From: Novosphingobium sp. FKTRR1
GTDB taxonomy: Bacteria; Pseudomonadota; Alphaproteobacteria; Sphingomonadales; Sphingomonadaceae
NCBI RefSeq assembly: GCF_020404405.1
Contig: NZ_JAIZDA010000001.1
Coordinates: forward strand, 124,001-188,000
Direction of reading: 5' to 3'
DNA length: 64,000 nucleotides
Every line of letters begins with the position of its first letter. Position 1 is the stretch's first letter. Below, one piece after another: positions 1 through 8,602 of this stretch. Below the pieces are notes generated by a model. That model was not told where the DNA came from. It worked only from the letters and a program-made list of their open reading frames with translations, and did no database searches. The position numbers and the translations under genes were made by a program.

Positions 1-171
1 CGCGCGGGCGCGATCGCGGTCGATCAGGCCCGACATTTCGGGGGTGAACAACATCGCTGCGCCAGCGTCGGCAGCACGGGCGACCGCATCGGCAATGGTT
101 CGTGCGTTTTCAAGCGGATCGATGCCGCTGGTCATCTGCAGCAGCGCGACCTTCACCGCCCCCTGCGCCAC
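1..171 (-). CDS. Carbon-nitrogen hydrolase (nitrilase/omega-amidase family), N-terminal fragment
   Basis: The window edge cuts this gene; only about the first 57 codons are present, read on the minus strand. The visible peptide contains VALLQMTSG, then a helix, then MLFTPEMSG. This is the first strand and the catalytic-Glu region (xxPE) of nitrilase-superfamily amidohydrolases, which cleave C-N bonds of nitriles, amides or N-carbamoyl compounds with a Glu-Lys-Cys triad. Only the Glu can be seen here. The start is uncertain: GTG at 171, or a second in-frame GTG six codons later that has a purine-rich tract before it. It follows grxC by 8 bases on the same strand, so the two are probably co-transcribed. 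Substrate cannot be inferred. Confidence 0.8.
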   Translation of the reverse strand, partial: MAQGAVKVALLQMTSGIDPLENARTIADAVARAADAGAAMLFTPEMSGLIDRDRARA

Positions 172-179
172 GTTGTCGA

Positions 180-467
180 TCACAGGCCGAGCAAGGGATC
201 GAGGCCACCGCGAGCGTTGAGCGCGGCCAGATCATCGGACCCACCGATCAGTTGGCCACCGATGAACACTTGCGGCACCGTGCTGGCACCGGGGGCTCGT
301 TCAAGCATTTCGACGCGCTTGGGACCACCCATGGTGATGTCGTATTCCTCGATCGCCACACCCTTGCTCTCGAGCAAGGCCTTGGCGCGATAGCAATAGG
401 GGCAACCCCACTTGGTGTAGATCTCGACCTTCGGGGTGGTTGTCTGGGCTGATGCAGGTTCGCTCAT
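180..467 (-). CDS. grxC: Glutaredoxin 3
   Basis: A 95-residue glutaredoxin, the usual length for GrxC. It is a cytosolic glutathione-dependent dithiol oxidoreductase that reduces disulfides and mixed disulfides. The dithiol active site CPYC is at about residues 22-25, followed by the cis-Pro segment TVPQVFIGG and the GGSDDL glutathione-binding loop. The ATG at 467 was chosen over longer in-frame extensions because a good ribosome site (AAGAGG) lies about 6 bases upstream and the protein then begins just before the first beta strand. It is divergent from the small heat-shock gene and shares a short upstream region with it. The partial nitrilase gene lies directly downstream. Confidence 0.95.
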   Translation of the reverse strand: MSEPASAQTTTPKVEIYTKWGCPYCYRAKALLESKGVAIEEYDITMGGPKRVEMLERAPGASTVPQVFIGGQLIGGSDDLAALNARGGLDPLLGL

Positions 468-475
468 CGTGACCT

Positions 476-504
476 CTTGAAAACGGCTTCGCCTAACACA
501 CATG
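476..504 (+). promoter_or_regulatory. Candidate RpoH (sigma-32) promoter of the small heat-shock gene
   Basis: CTTGAAA (476-482) resembles the -35 of heat-shock promoters. About 13-14 bases on, ACACATGG (497-504) is a partial match to the CCCCATNT-type -10. The predicted start near 511 gives a leader of about 108 bases that fully contains the thermometer structure. It overlaps the ribosome site region of the divergent grxC. The -10 match is only moderate. Confidence 0.45.
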
Positions 505-552
505 GTGTTTTGTGTCATGCGCCGCAAGGGCGGGCATGGCCACAAACGAAGC

Positions 553-621
553 GCCGCCCGGACGCCACATGGGTCCGTCAGCGGCAATGCAGATTGCTCA
601 AACCTTGAGGATATTGCCATG
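553..621 (+). promoter_or_regulatory. ROSE-type RNA thermometer in the leader of the small heat-shock gene
   Basis: An upstream hairpin can form from GCCGC (553-557) with GCGGC (581-585), with GGAC (560-563) pairing to GTCC (573-576) inside it. A second hairpin pairs CTCAA (597-601) with TTGAG (605-609) around a 3-base loop. This buries the ribosome site GAGGA (607-611), seven bases before the ATG at 619. The strand opposite the ribosome site reads TTGCT (594-598). That is the hallmark of ROSE elements, including a bulged G facing the Shine-Dalgarno sequence. At high temperature the helix would melt and expose the ribosome site. The pairing is seen in sequence; the temperature response is inferred from the known ROSE family of alphaproteobacterial sHSP genes. 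Confidence 0.75.
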
Positions 622-1083
622 AACCGTTTCGATTTCACTCCCTATCGTCGCACCACCGTCGGTTTCGACCGGCTGTTCGATCTGCTTGAACGGCAGGCCC
701 GCGCCAACGCCAGCGACAACTACCCGCCCTTCAACATCGAGCGCCGGGGCGATGACAGCTATCGCATCACGCTGGCCGTGGCCGGTTTCAAGCCCGACGA
801 CATCGACATCACCGCCCAGCAGAACCTGCTGGTGGTGAAGGGCAACAAGGCCGAGGCGGACGAACGCCAGTTCCTCCACGTGGGCATTGCCAACCGTGGC
901 TTTGAACGGCGCTTCGAACTCGCCGACTTCGTGCGCGTGGAAGCGGCCGATCTGGCCGACGGCCTGCTGACCATCGACCTTGTACGCGAAGTGCCCGAGG
1001 CGATGAAGCCCAAGAAGGTGCTAATCGGCGCGCAGGCCAATGTCCCGTTGTCGGTGATCGAAGGCAGCGCCAACGCCGCCTGA
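619..1083 (+). CDS. Small heat-shock protein (Hsp20/alpha-crystallin, IbpA-type)
   Basis: A 154-residue ATP-independent holdase chaperone. It binds unfolding proteins in the cytosol during heat stress and passes them to DnaK/ClpB. The N-terminal arm (FDFTPYRRTTVGFDRLFDLL) is characteristic of class A/IbpA-type proteins of alphaproteobacteria. The alpha-crystallin domain runs from about residue 35 (PPFNIERRGDDSYRITLAVAGF) to about 130, and the C-terminal KKVLIG is the I/V-x-I/V-type tail that docks neighbouring subunits. The ATG at 619 fits the ribosome site GAGGA and the leader hairpin; the upstream in-frame extension is non-coding leader. Expression is probably controlled twice, by RpoH at the promoter and by the leader thermometer. 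Confidence 0.95.
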   Translation: MNRFDFTPYRRTTVGFDRLFDLLERQARANASDNYPPFNIERRGDDSYRITLAVAGFKPDDIDITAQQNLLVVKGNKAEADERQFLHVGIANRGFERRFELADFVRVEAADLADGLLTIDLVREVPEAMKPKKVLIGAQANVPLSVIEGSANAA

Positions 1084-1106
1084 ACGTTTGGTTGACCGAT
1101 TGAACG

Positions 1107-1143
1107 ACGGGGGCGAACCGCAATGGCTCGCCCCCGTTTCGTT
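1107..1143 (+). terminator. Rho-independent terminator after the small heat-shock gene
   Basis: A perfect 10-bp stem (ACGGGGGCGA at 1107-1116 with its complement at 1128-1137) around an 11-base loop, followed by TTTCGTT. It sits between the convergent sHSP and pyrG genes and may also slow transcription from the pyrG side. Confidence 0.8.
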
Positions 1144-1146
1144 ATG

Positions 1147-2778
1147 TCAGACCAGGCGCGCCTGCTTGACAGCAGCCGCGATGAATTCGCGGAACAGCGG
1201 ATGCGGATCGAACGGGCGGCTCTTGAGTTCCGGGTGGAACTGCACGCCGACGAACCAGGGATGGTCTGGCCGCTCGACGATTTCGGGCAGCAAGCCATCG
1301 GGTGACATGCCCGAGAACACCAACCCGCCCTTTTCCAGCGCTTCGCGATAGGCGCCGTTGACTTCGTAGCGGTGGCGATGGCGCTCGCTGATCGTCGTCG
1401 CGCCATAGATGCTGGCGACATGGCTGTTGCCATCGAGCTTGGCCTCATAGGCGCCGAGCCGCATCGTGCCGCCCAGATCGCCGCCTTCGGCGCGGGTTTC
1501 GAGGCCCTCGGGCGTCATCCACTCGGTGATGATACCGACGACAGGCTGGTCGGTCGGACCAAACTCGGTGGAACTCGCGTCAGGAATGCCGGCGGTATTG
1601 CGCGCCCCTTCGATGCAGGCCATCTGCATGCCAAGGCATATGCCGAAGAACGGCACTGCACGCTCGCGGGCAAAGCGCACGCTGGCGATCTTGCCTTCGG
1701 TGCCGCGTTCGCCAAAGCCACCCGGAACCAGAATGCCGTGCATCGGTTCGAGGTGCGCGGCGATCTCGCCGTCCTCCTTCTCGAACAGTTCGGCGTCGAT
1801 CCAGCGGACATGGACCTTGACGCGGTTGGCCATGCCACCGTGCGCCAACGCCTCGTTCAGCGACTTGTAGGCATCCTGCAGGCCGACGTACTTGCCGACA
1901 ACGCCGATGGTCACTTCGCCTTCAGGGTTCTGATAGCGGTCGACGATATCGACCCACGTCGAAAGATCGGGTTCGGGCGCGGTCAGGCCGAAATGACGCA
2001 GCACTTCGTTGTCGAGCCCTTCGGCGTGATACTGCAGGGGAACGGAATAGATGCTTGGCGCATCGAGCGCGGGGATCACCGCTGATTTGCGCACGTTGCA
2101 GAACTGCGCGATCTTGGCGCGCTCGCCTTCGGGCAGCGGCTTTTCGCAGCGGCACAGCAGGATGTCGGGCTGGATGCCAAGCCCGGTCAATTCGCGCACC
2201 GAATGCTGCGTCGGCTTGGTCTTCAACTCACCGGCCGCCGCGATATAGGGAACCAGCGTGACGTGGACGAAACAGGTCTGCTCGCGCTCAAGCTCGTTGT
2301 GCAACTGGCGCAGCGCTTCGATGAAGGGCAGCCCCTCGATGTCACCCACCGTCCCGCCAATCTCGCACAGCACGAAGTCGAGATCCTCGGTTTCGGCTTG
2401 CGCGAAGTCCTTGATCGCGTCGGTCACGTGCGGGATCACCTGCACGGTAGCGCCAAGATAGGCGCCGCGGCGCTCCTTGGCGATGATGTCGCGATAGATA
2501 CGGCCCGACGTAATATTGTCCGCCTGCCGCGCCGAAACGCCGGTGAACCGTTCGTAGTGGCCAAGATCGAGGTCGGTCTCGGCTCCGTCGTCGGTCACAT
2601 AGACCTCACCGTGCTGATAGGGGCTCATCGTGCCCGGATCGACGTTGAGATAGGGATCGAACTTGCGGATCCGCACGCGATATCCGCGCGCCTGCAGCAA
2701 TGCCGCGAGGCTTGCCGCCATGAGACCTTTGCCGAGCGAGGAGACCACGCCGCCGGTGATGAAAATATACCGCGCCAT
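1147..2778 (-). CDS. pyrG: CTP synthase
   Basis: A 543-residue CTP synthase, full length for the family. It converts UTP to CTP using ATP and ammonia from glutamine, the last step of pyrimidine nucleotide synthesis. The N-terminal amidoligase domain begins [19 protein letters not shown] with the P-loop-like [10 protein letters not shown]. The C-terminal class I glutamine amidotransferase has the nucleophile loop GICLGMQ at about residue 380 and the His/Glu pair in VQFHPEL. The start is ATG at 2778 with the invariant N-terminal sequence immediately after it. Its upstream neighbour on the same strand is secG, with a 226-bp gap holding a hairpin at 2822-2845. Confidence 0.98.
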   Translation of the reverse strand: MARYIFITGGVVSSLGKGLMAASLAALLQARGYRVRIRKFDPYLNVDPGTMSPYQHGEVYVTDDGAETDLDLGHYERFTGVSARQADNITSGRIYRDIIAKERRGAYLGATVQVIPHVTDAIKDFAQAETEDLDFVLCEIGGTVGDIEGLPFIEALRQLHNELEREQTCFVHVTLVPYIAAAGELKTKPTQHSVRELTGLGIQPDILLCRCEKPLPEGERAKIAQFCNVRKSAVIPALDAPSIYSVPLQYHAEGLDNEVLRHFGLTAPEPDLSTWVDIVDRYQNPEGEVTIGVVGKYVGLQDAYKSLNEALAHGGMANRVKVHVRWIDAELFEKEDGEIAAHLEPMHGILVPGGFGERGTEGKIASVRFARERAVPFFGICLGMQMACIEGARNTAGIPDASSTEFGPTDQPVVGIITEWMTPEGLETRAEGGDLGGTMRLGAYEAKLDGNSHVASIYGATTISERHRHRYEVNGAYREALEKGGLVFSGMSPDGLLPEIVERPDHPWFVGVQFHPELKSRPFDPHPLFREFIAAAVKQARLV

Positions 2779-2821
2779 GGGAGACGAGCCTTAACGATAG
2801 TGGTTGCACACACGCAAGCGG

Positions 2822-2845
2822 TTGCCGCAAAAATCGTTGCGGCAA
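2822..2845 (-). promoter_or_regulatory. Hairpin upstream of pyrG
   Basis: A perfect 9-bp inverted repeat (TTGCCGCAA at 2822-2830, TTGCGGCAA at 2837-2845) with a 6-base loop, 44 bases before the pyrG start on the minus strand. No U-tract follows, so it is more likely a leader hairpin or protein site than a terminator. The role is unknown. Confidence 0.35.
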
Positions 2846-3004
2846 TCCACAAGCATCTACAAAACGAAACCGCAGAACGAACACGCCAACAGGCGACCTG
2901 AGCCACAACCCGAATGTGCGGGGCATGGCTGGTCGCCGAAAACGTTTAACGAGCGCCGCCGGAAAGCAAAGCTCCCGGCTTGGCGCCCTCATGCTGGCAG
3001 ACTG

Positions 3005-3427
3005 TTACTTCTTCGCGGCATTGCCCAGCGGATCGGCCGGAGCCGAAGTTGCCGGAGCGGGCGCGGCCGGAGCCGCAGCCGGGTTGGTCTGCGCCGCGCC
3101 CGGTGCCGGGACACCTTGCGCCGGGGCGAGCGGATCGGCTGGCGCCTGCTGCACCGGAAGGCTCCGGTTGAGCGAGGTGTCGATCTTGTGACCGCCCGTC
3201 GCACCAACGGCGAGCGCCGCCAAAGCCACCGAAAGCGCCACGAACAGCGCGGCCAGTACCGTAGTGGCGCGGGTCAGGAAGTCAGCCGCGCCGCGCGCCG
3301 ACATGAAGCCCGACGGGTTACCGCCAACGCCAAGCCCGCCGCCTTCGGACTTCTGGATCAGGATGACCCCGACCAGTGCGGCAGCGACCAGTGCCTGCAC
3401 CACGGTGAGGAAAATGAAAAACGACAT
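3005..3427 (-). CDS. secG: Preprotein translocase subunit SecG
   Basis: A 140-residue SecG, the small third subunit of the SecYEG inner-membrane protein export channel. Two membrane helices are visible at about residues 2-22 (FFIFLTVVQALVAAALVGVI) and about 52-73. They are separated by the conserved cytoplasmic loop LIQKSEGGGLGVGG. The C-terminal third is rich in Ala and Pro (PAAAPAAPAPATSAPADP), an extension common in alphaproteobacteria. The ATG at 3427 was chosen because it places the first helix at the N-terminus; the longer in-frame extension is Arg-rich and not typical. It lies downstream of tpiA and upstream of pyrG on the same strand, the usual order in this group. Confidence 0.95.
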   Translation of the reverse strand: MSFFIFLTVVQALVAAALVGVILIQKSEGGGLGVGGNPSGFMSARGAADFLTRATTVLAALFVALSVALAALAVGATGGHKIDTSLNRSLPVQQAPADPLAPAQGVPAPGAAQTNPAAAPAAPAPATSAPADPLGNAAKK

Positions 3428-3486
3428 CGTGTTCTGCCTGAAATGGTCCATGCGGACCCGATTTGTGCAGCCGCATCTAGGGAACG

Positions 3487-3509
3487 CAGCCGCCCGGCGC
3501 AAGCGGCTG
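3487..3509 (-). terminator. Possible weak terminator between tpiA and secG
   Basis: A 7-bp GC-rich stem (CAGCCGC at 3487-3493, GCGGCTG at 3503-3509) lies downstream of the tpiA stop codon on the minus strand. It has no clear U-tract. It may attenuate rather than end transcription into secG. Confidence 0.35.
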
Positions 3510-3545
3510 TTCGCGTTTGCCCTATCCCGAGACGCTGAGAGAGCC

Positions 3546-4316
3546 TCAGCCCTCGCCCTGCCCGGCCGCCGCCACGATCGGCAGGAAGGCATCGGCCGTC
3601 AGGCTCGCCCCGCCGACCAGTGCACCGCCAACTCCTTGCGCGGCAAGCAAACCTGCCGCGTTCTCGGCGTTGACCGAGCCGCCATACAGGATGCGCACTT
3701 TCGCGCCAGCATCGCCATAGGCTGCGGTCAGTCGTTCACGCACCGCAGCATGCATCGCGACCACATCTTCCACCGCAGCCACGCGGCCCGTACCGATGGC
3801 CCAGACCGGCTCATAGGCGACGGCAAGCTTGTAGGCCTGCGCCGCTTCGAGCGCGGCATCACCCAGCGGAAGCGAGCCATCGACCTGGGCCGAGACCACC
3901 GCTTCAGCCTGCCCCGCATCGCGCTCGTGCAGCGTTTCGCCGACGCAGACGATGATGCCCAGGCCGGCGGCGAGCGCGGCATCGGCTTTGGCGCGGATCA
4001 ACGAATCGGATTCGTGATGGTCACGCCGCCGCTCGCTGTGGCCCAGGATGACGAAATCAGCCCCGATATCGGCCAACATTGCGGCTGAAACGTCACCGGT
4101 ATGCGCGCCCTTTGCGGCGGTGTGGCAATCCTGCCCGCCGATGCCGATGGCATTGACGGCTTCGCGCAGCAGCCCGACGAACGGGAACGGCGGAGCAAGT
4201 GCGATCTGAACGTCGGGATAGCGCAACGCCGCGCGGTCGATCGCGCGCGCCTCTGCCAGCATGGTGCGCGAACCGTTCATCTTCCAGTTGCCCACGATAT
4301 AAGGTCGATGCGCCAT
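3546..4316 (-). CDS. tpiA: Triosephosphate isomerase
   Basis: A 256-residue TIM-barrel enzyme that interconverts dihydroxyacetone phosphate and glyceraldehyde 3-phosphate in glycolysis/gluconeogenesis. The catalytic residues are all visible: Lys in GNWKMNG (about residue 12), electrophilic His93 in LGHSERR, and the base Glu169 in AYEPVWAIGTG. The phosphate-gripping loop GGSVNAENA is near the C-terminus. The ATG start at 4316 directly precedes the conserved N-terminal strand. It is divergent from ppiD; the 246-bp gap between them holds no other gene that I can support. Confidence 0.98.
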   Translation of the reverse strand: MAHRPYIVGNWKMNGSRTMLAEARAIDRAALRYPDVQIALAPPFPFVGLLREAVNAIGIGGQDCHTAAKGAHTGDVSAAMLADIGADFVILGHSERRRDHHESDSLIRAKADAALAAGLGIIVCVGETLHERDAGQAEAVVSAQVDGSLPLGDAALEAAQAYKLAVAYEPVWAIGTGRVAAVEDVVAMHAAVRERLTAAYGDAGAKVRILYGGSVNAENAAGLLAAQGVGGALVGGASLTADAFLPIVAAAGQGEG

Positions 4317-4562
4317 CGGCTGGTCTGCTCCCTAATGACTGGTCCGATTCCCCAATTGCTGGTGGGGCGGCTATCAAATGCCGGGCCGGAATGCAAAACA
4401 TGCCCGACCCCGATATGGGGATAGCTGCGTATACGCCGTAGTGAAAGCGCCAAAGCTCCGACCCAAAGCGTCGTACCGGAAAGCACCGTTCTGGGCATTG
4501 CGGCGGGCGCGATTGGCTCCTAAGGCATCGCGCAACACCAAACTTTTGTGCGAACGGCCCCA

Positions 4563-6497
4563 ATGCTCGCTTTTTTCCGCTCGATGATCCAATCCCGCTT
4601 CGGTGCCATCATCGGCGTCGTGTTTCTGCTGTTGATCGCGCTGGCCTTTGCCGGTGCCGACGTTACCGGCCTGCGGACCGGCAACCTGTTGGGCGGCGAT
4701 GCGGTCGCTACCATCGGTCATGCGGGCCTGTCCGGCAGCGAACTCGACCGCACGATCCGCAGCGCTTATGACAACGAGCGCCAGCAGAACCCCACGCTTA
4801 CACTCAAGCAGTTCCTTGCCGAGGGCGCGTTCGACGAAGTCCTGCGCGGTCTGATCGATCGTGCCGCGGTGGAGGAGTGGGGCAAGGCTTACGGGATCGG
4901 AGCCAGTTCGCGGCTCGTCGACAGCGAGATTGCCAAGCTGCCCGCGTTTCAGGGGCCGGACGGCAAGTTCAGCCAGGCCGCCTATGATCAGTTGCTGGCC
5001 CAGCGCGGTCTTTCCGACAAGATCGTGCGCGACGACCTGACCAAGGGCCTGCTTGCCCGCCAGTTGCTCTCACCCGCAGAGCTTGGCGGCACGATGCCGC
5101 GCGAGGCGACGATGCGCTTTGCCGCGCTGCTCAAGGAAAAGCGGACCGGCTCGATCCTGTTCATCCCGTCCGATCCGTTCGCGCCCAAGGTGCCTGCGTC
5201 CGATCAGCAACTGGCGGCCTTCTATCAGGGCAACACCGCGCGCTATCAGCGGCCCGAGCATCGCACGATCCGCTATGCGCTGCTTGACGACAAGTCGCTC
5301 AAGGCGGTGGTGGCCCCCAGCGAGGCAGAGATCCAGCAGCGTTACAAGGCCAATGCCGCGCTTTACGCTGCCAGCGAACTGCGTTCGATAACCCAGGTGA
5401 TCGTGCCGACCGAGGCGGCGGCCAAGGCGCTTGCCGCCGAAGTGGCAGGAGGCAAGGCGATCGAGGCTGCCGCCGCTGCCAAGGGCCTGTCGGCCAGCAA
5501 AGTCGCCGACAAGGCGCGCGATGCGCTTGCGGCGCAAACCTCCAAGGCTGTGGCCGACGCCGTGTTCGCTACGGCCAAGGGCAAGTTCATCACCCCGGCC
5601 AAGGGCAGCCTTGGCTGGACCGTGGCGCGTGTCGATGCCGTCACCACCAAACCCGGCAAGTCGCTTGAACAGGCGCGGGCCGAGATCGTGACCGCGCTTA
5701 CCGCCGACAAGCGCAAAGCCGCTCTGGTCGATATCTCCACCCGCGCCGAAGAGCAGTTCGAGAATGGCACCAGTCTTGCCGACGTGGCAAAGACGCTTGG
5801 CCTGACCCTTGTCACTGCCGAGCCGGTGCTGGCTGACGGCACGCTCTATGCCAAGCCCGGAACCGCTGCACCGACCGACGTTACGCCGCTGATCCAGGCA
5901 GCGTTCGGCATGGACCGCGAAGGTCAGGCGCAAGTTGCCCCGCTTGAACAGGGCGCGCGCTTTGCCCTGTTCGACGTAGCGCAGATCGCTCCGGCTGCCG
6001 CACCGCCGCTGGCCGAAGTCAAGACCCAGGTGGCGCGCGACTATGCCCTCCAGCAAGGGTCGGCTGCAGCCAAGGCGGCTGCTGACAAGGTGCTTGCCGC
6101 GGTAGCCCGCAAGCAACCCTTGGCCGATGCGGCAAAGGCGCTTGGCGTGACACTGCCCAAGGTCGACGATGTGACGCTGACCCGCGAGCAGGTCAACGCG
6201 ATGCAGCCCAAGATTCCGGCACCGATCGCGCTGATGTTCACCATGGTCAAGGGCGGCGCCAAGCGGCTTGAAGCACCCAATGGCGCAGGCTGGGTCGTGG
6301 TGCAGTTGAAGGATGTCGTGCCCGGCCAGATCGCACCCAACGATCCGGTGATCAGCGCCGCTTCCGGCGAGTTTGGGCGGCTTGTCGGCAAGGAATATGC
6401 CGAGGAACTGCGCGCCGCCTTCCGTGCCGAAGTGGGCGTGAAGCGCAACGAGGGCAATATCCGGACGCTGCGTGGTACGCTGGGCGGCGGTCAGTGA
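4563..6497 (+). CDS. ppiD: Peptidyl-prolyl cis-trans isomerase / periplasmic chaperone, PpiD-type
   Basis: A 644-residue membrane-anchored folding factor. It has a short cytosolic N-terminus (MLAFFRSMIQSRFG), one transmembrane helix at about residues 15-34 (AIIGVVFLLLIALAFAGADV), then a SurA-N-like chaperone domain and parvulin-like (PpiC-type) segments facing the periplasm. PpiD family members assist folding of outer-membrane and secreted proteins as they leave SecYEG. ATG at 4563 was preferred to GTG at 4548 because homologues begin with the MLxFFR motif. The stop codon overlaps the trpE start by 4 bases, so it heads the trp operon here, a linkage common in Sphingomonadales and Caulobacterales. 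Confidence 0.92.
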   Translation: MLAFFRSMIQSRFGAIIGVVFLLLIALAFAGADVTGLRTGNLLGGDAVATIGHAGLSGSELDRTIRSAYDNERQQNPTLTLKQFLAEGAFDEVLRGLIDRAAVEEWGKAYGIGASSRLVDSEIAKLPAFQGPDGKFSQAAYDQLLAQRGLSDKIVRDDLTKGLLARQLLSPAELGGTMPREATMRFAALLKEKRTGSILFIPSDPFAPKVPASDQQLAAFYQGNTARYQRPEHRTIRYALLDDKSLKAVVAPSEAEIQQRYKANAALYAASELRSITQVIVPTEAAAKALAAEVAGGKAIEAAAAAKGLSASKVADKARDALAAQTSKAVADAVFATAKGKFITPAKGSLGWTVARVDAVTTKPGKSLEQARAEIVTALTADKRKAALVDISTRAEEQFENGTSLADVAKTLGLTLVTAEPVLADGTLYAKPGTAAPTDVTPLIQAAFGMDREGQAQVAPLEQGARFALFDVAQIAPAAAPPLAEVKTQVARDYALQQGSAAAKAAADKVLAAVARKQPLADAAKALGVTLPKVDDVTLTREQVNAMQPKIPAPIALMFTMVKGGAKRLEAPNGAGWVVVQLKDVVPGQIAPNDPVISAASGEFGRLVGKEYAEELRAAFRAEVGVKRNEGNIRTLRGTLGGGQ

Positions 6498-8011
6498 GCA
6501 TGACGCAGGATGGCGGGTGTGACGCGGCAGTCGCGCTGCTCGACGCGGGCAAACCCGCGCTCGTCTGGCGGCGGCTGATACTCGATACCGAAACGCCGGT
6601 CGGGGCTGCGCTCAAGCTGATCGAACCGGCGCGCGGCGATTTCCTGCTCGAATCGGTACAAGGCGGCGAAGTGCGCGGGCGCTACAGCCTGCTCGGGCTC
6701 GATCCCGATCTGGTGTTCCGCGCCAAGGGCACTCATGCCGAGATCAACCGCATCTGGCGCCATGATCGCGCCGCGTTTGCGCCCTTGCCCGCCGACAGCC
6801 TGAGCGAATTGCGTTCGCTGGTAGAGGCCTGCCGCATCGACGTGCCTGAGGGCCTGCCGCCGGTCCTGGCCTGTCTGGTCGGCTATTTCGGGTACGAGAC
6901 GATCGGCCTTGTCGAAAAGCTGCCACGTGCGCCCGACAGCGCGCTGGATCTGCCCGACATGCTGTTCGTGCGTCCCACGGTTCTGCTTGTATTCGACCGC
7001 CTGTCAGACGAGCTGTACGCAGTCGCGCCGGTCTGGGCCGAAGGTGGCGCGGCAAAGGCGGCCATCGATATGGCGTTCGACCGGATCGACGCGGCGCTGG
7101 CCCGCTTGTCGGGGCCTTTGCCTGCCGAAGCCCGGCTCGAAGCGCCGCTTGCCATCGAGCGCACGCCGCAGATGGCCGATGGCGAGTACGGCCGCATGGT
7201 TGCGCGCGCCAAGGACTACATTGAGGCGGGCGACATCTTTCAGGTGGTGTTGGCGCAACGCTTCACCGCGCCCTTCCCGCTGCCCGCTTCGGCGCTCTAT
7301 CGCGCGCTGCGGCGGATCAACCCCTCGCCCTTCCTCTATTTCCTCGATCTGCCGGGCTTCGCGCTGGTTGGCTCGTCGCCCGAAATTCTCGTGCGCATCC
7401 GCGATGGCGAAGTCACCATCCGGCCGATCGCGGGCACGCGCCCGCGCGGCGCCACGCCGGACGAGGACCGCGCCAACGAAGCCAGCCTGCTCGCCGATCC
7501 CAAGGAACGTGCCGAGCACCTGATGCTGCTCGACCTTGGCCGCAACGACGTGGGCCGCGTGGCACAAGCTGGCACCGTGAAGGTCACCGAAAGCTATACC
7601 GTCGAGCGCTACAGCCACGTCATGCACATCGTCAGCAACGTGGTCGGCCAGTTGGACACCAAGCGCGCCGACAGCGTCGACGCGCTGTTCGCCGGGTTCC
7701 CGGCAGGCACCGTCAGCGGCGCGCCCAAGGTTCGCGCTTGCGAGATCATTGCCGAACTGGAGCCCGAAACGCGCGGAGCTTATGCTGGCGGCGTCGGCTA
7801 CTTCGCTCCCGACGGCTCGGTCGACAGCTGCATCGTCCTGCGCACCGGCATCCTGAAGGACGGCGTGCTCCACGTGCAGGCCGGTGCCGGGATCGTCGCC
7901 GACAGCGACCCGATCTACGAACAACGCGAATGCGAAGCCAAGTCCGGCGCACTTTTCGCCGCCGCCCGCGAAGCCATCAGGGTGGCGAGCGAACCACAAT
8001 ACGGGCAATAG
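6494..8011 (+). CDS. trpE: Anthranilate synthase component I
   Basis: A 505-residue chorismate-using enzyme. With TrpG it makes anthranilate, the first committed step of tryptophan synthesis. The N-terminal regulatory region contains FLLESVQGGEVRGRYSLLG, matching the ESxxGG...RYS signature that binds feedback tryptophan. The chorismate-binding domain has RPIAGTRPRG, DLGRNDVGRVA and FPAGTVSGAPKVRA. The start could be GTG at 6494, which overlaps the ppiD stop by 4 bases, or ATG at 6500; both are served by a GGCGG tract. No trp leader peptide or attenuator is possible upstream because the gene is coupled to ppiD. Confidence 0.97.
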   Translation: MSMTQDGGCDAAVALLDAGKPALVWRRLILDTETPVGAALKLIEPARGDFLLESVQGGEVRGRYSLLGLDPDLVFRAKGTHAEINRIWRHDRAAFAPLPADSLSELRSLVEACRIDVPEGLPPVLACLVGYFGYETIGLVEKLPRAPDSALDLPDMLFVRPTVLLVFDRLSDELYAVAPVWAEGGAAKAAIDMAFDRIDAALARLSGPLPAEARLEAPLAIERTPQMADGEYGRMVARAKDYIEAGDIFQVVLAQRFTAPFPLPASALYRALRRINPSPFLYFLDLPGFALVGSSPEILVRIRDGEVTIRPIAGTRPRGATPDEDRANEASLLADPKERAEHLMLLDLGRNDVGRVAQAGTVKVTESYTVERYSHVMHIVSNVVGQLDTKRADSVDALFAGFPAGTVSGAPKVRACEIIAELEPETRGAYAGGVGYFAPDGSVDSCIVLRTGILKDGVLHVQAGAGIVADSDPIYEQRECEAKSGALFAAAREAIRVASEPQYGQ

Positions 8012-8017
8012 AACGCC

Positions 8018-8602
8018 ATGATCCTCGTCATCGACAACTACGACAGCTTTACCTGGAACCTTGTCCATTATCTGATGGAGCTGGGAGCGCAGGTTGAGGT
8101 GGTGCGCAACGATGCCATGTCGGCGGGGCAGGCGATTTCCAGTGGCGCGCAGGGCTTTCTGCTCTCGCCCGGCCCCTGCACGCCCAATGAGGCGGGGATC
8201 AGCCTTGAACTGGTCGGCGCGGCGGCTGAGGCCGGGTTGCCCTTGCTCGGCGTATGTCTCGGGCACCAGTCGATCGGCCAGCACTTCGGCGGCAAAGTCG
8301 TGCGCGGCGGATTGATGCACGGCAAGACCAGCCCGGTGACGCACGATGGCACCGGGGTGTTCGCAGGGTTGCCCTCGCCCTTCACCGCCACGCGCTATCA
8401 CTCGCTGATCGTCGAGGACATTCCGGCCGATCTGGTGGTCAATGCGCGCTCGGACGACGGCCACGTGATGGGTTTCCGCCATGCCACGCTGCCGATCCAC
8501 GGCGTGCAGTTCCATCCCGAAAGCATCGCCACCGAACACGGCCACGCGATGATCGCCAACTTCCTGCGCCTGTGCGGGGTCAATGTGCAAGAAACGGCAT
8601 GA
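8018..8602 (+). CDS. trpG: Anthranilate synthase component II (glutamine amidotransferase)
   Basis: A 194-residue class I amidotransferase subunit that supplies ammonia from glutamine to TrpE. The start [14 protein letters not shown] is diagnostic. The nucleophile Cys80 lies in [13 protein letters not shown], and His/Glu complete the triad in VQFHPESI. It sits 6 bases after trpE and overlaps trpD by the ATGA arrangement, indicating translational coupling. It could also serve 4-amino-4-deoxychorismate synthesis as an amphibolic subunit, which sequence alone cannot decide. Confidence 0.97.
   Translation: MILVIDNYDSFTWNLVHYLMELGAQVEVVRNDAMSAGQAISSGAQGFLLSPGPCTPNEAGISLELVGAAAEAGLPLLGVCLGHQSIGQHFGGKVVRGGLMHGKTSPVTHDGTGVFAGLPSPFTATRYHSLIVEDIPADLVVNARSDDGHVMGFRHATLPIHGVQFHPESIATEHGHAMIANFLRLCGVNVQETA

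Noticed and set aside
6480..6500. trp attenuator or leader peptide
   Set aside because: ppiD and trpE overlap by 4 bases, leaving no room for a leader.
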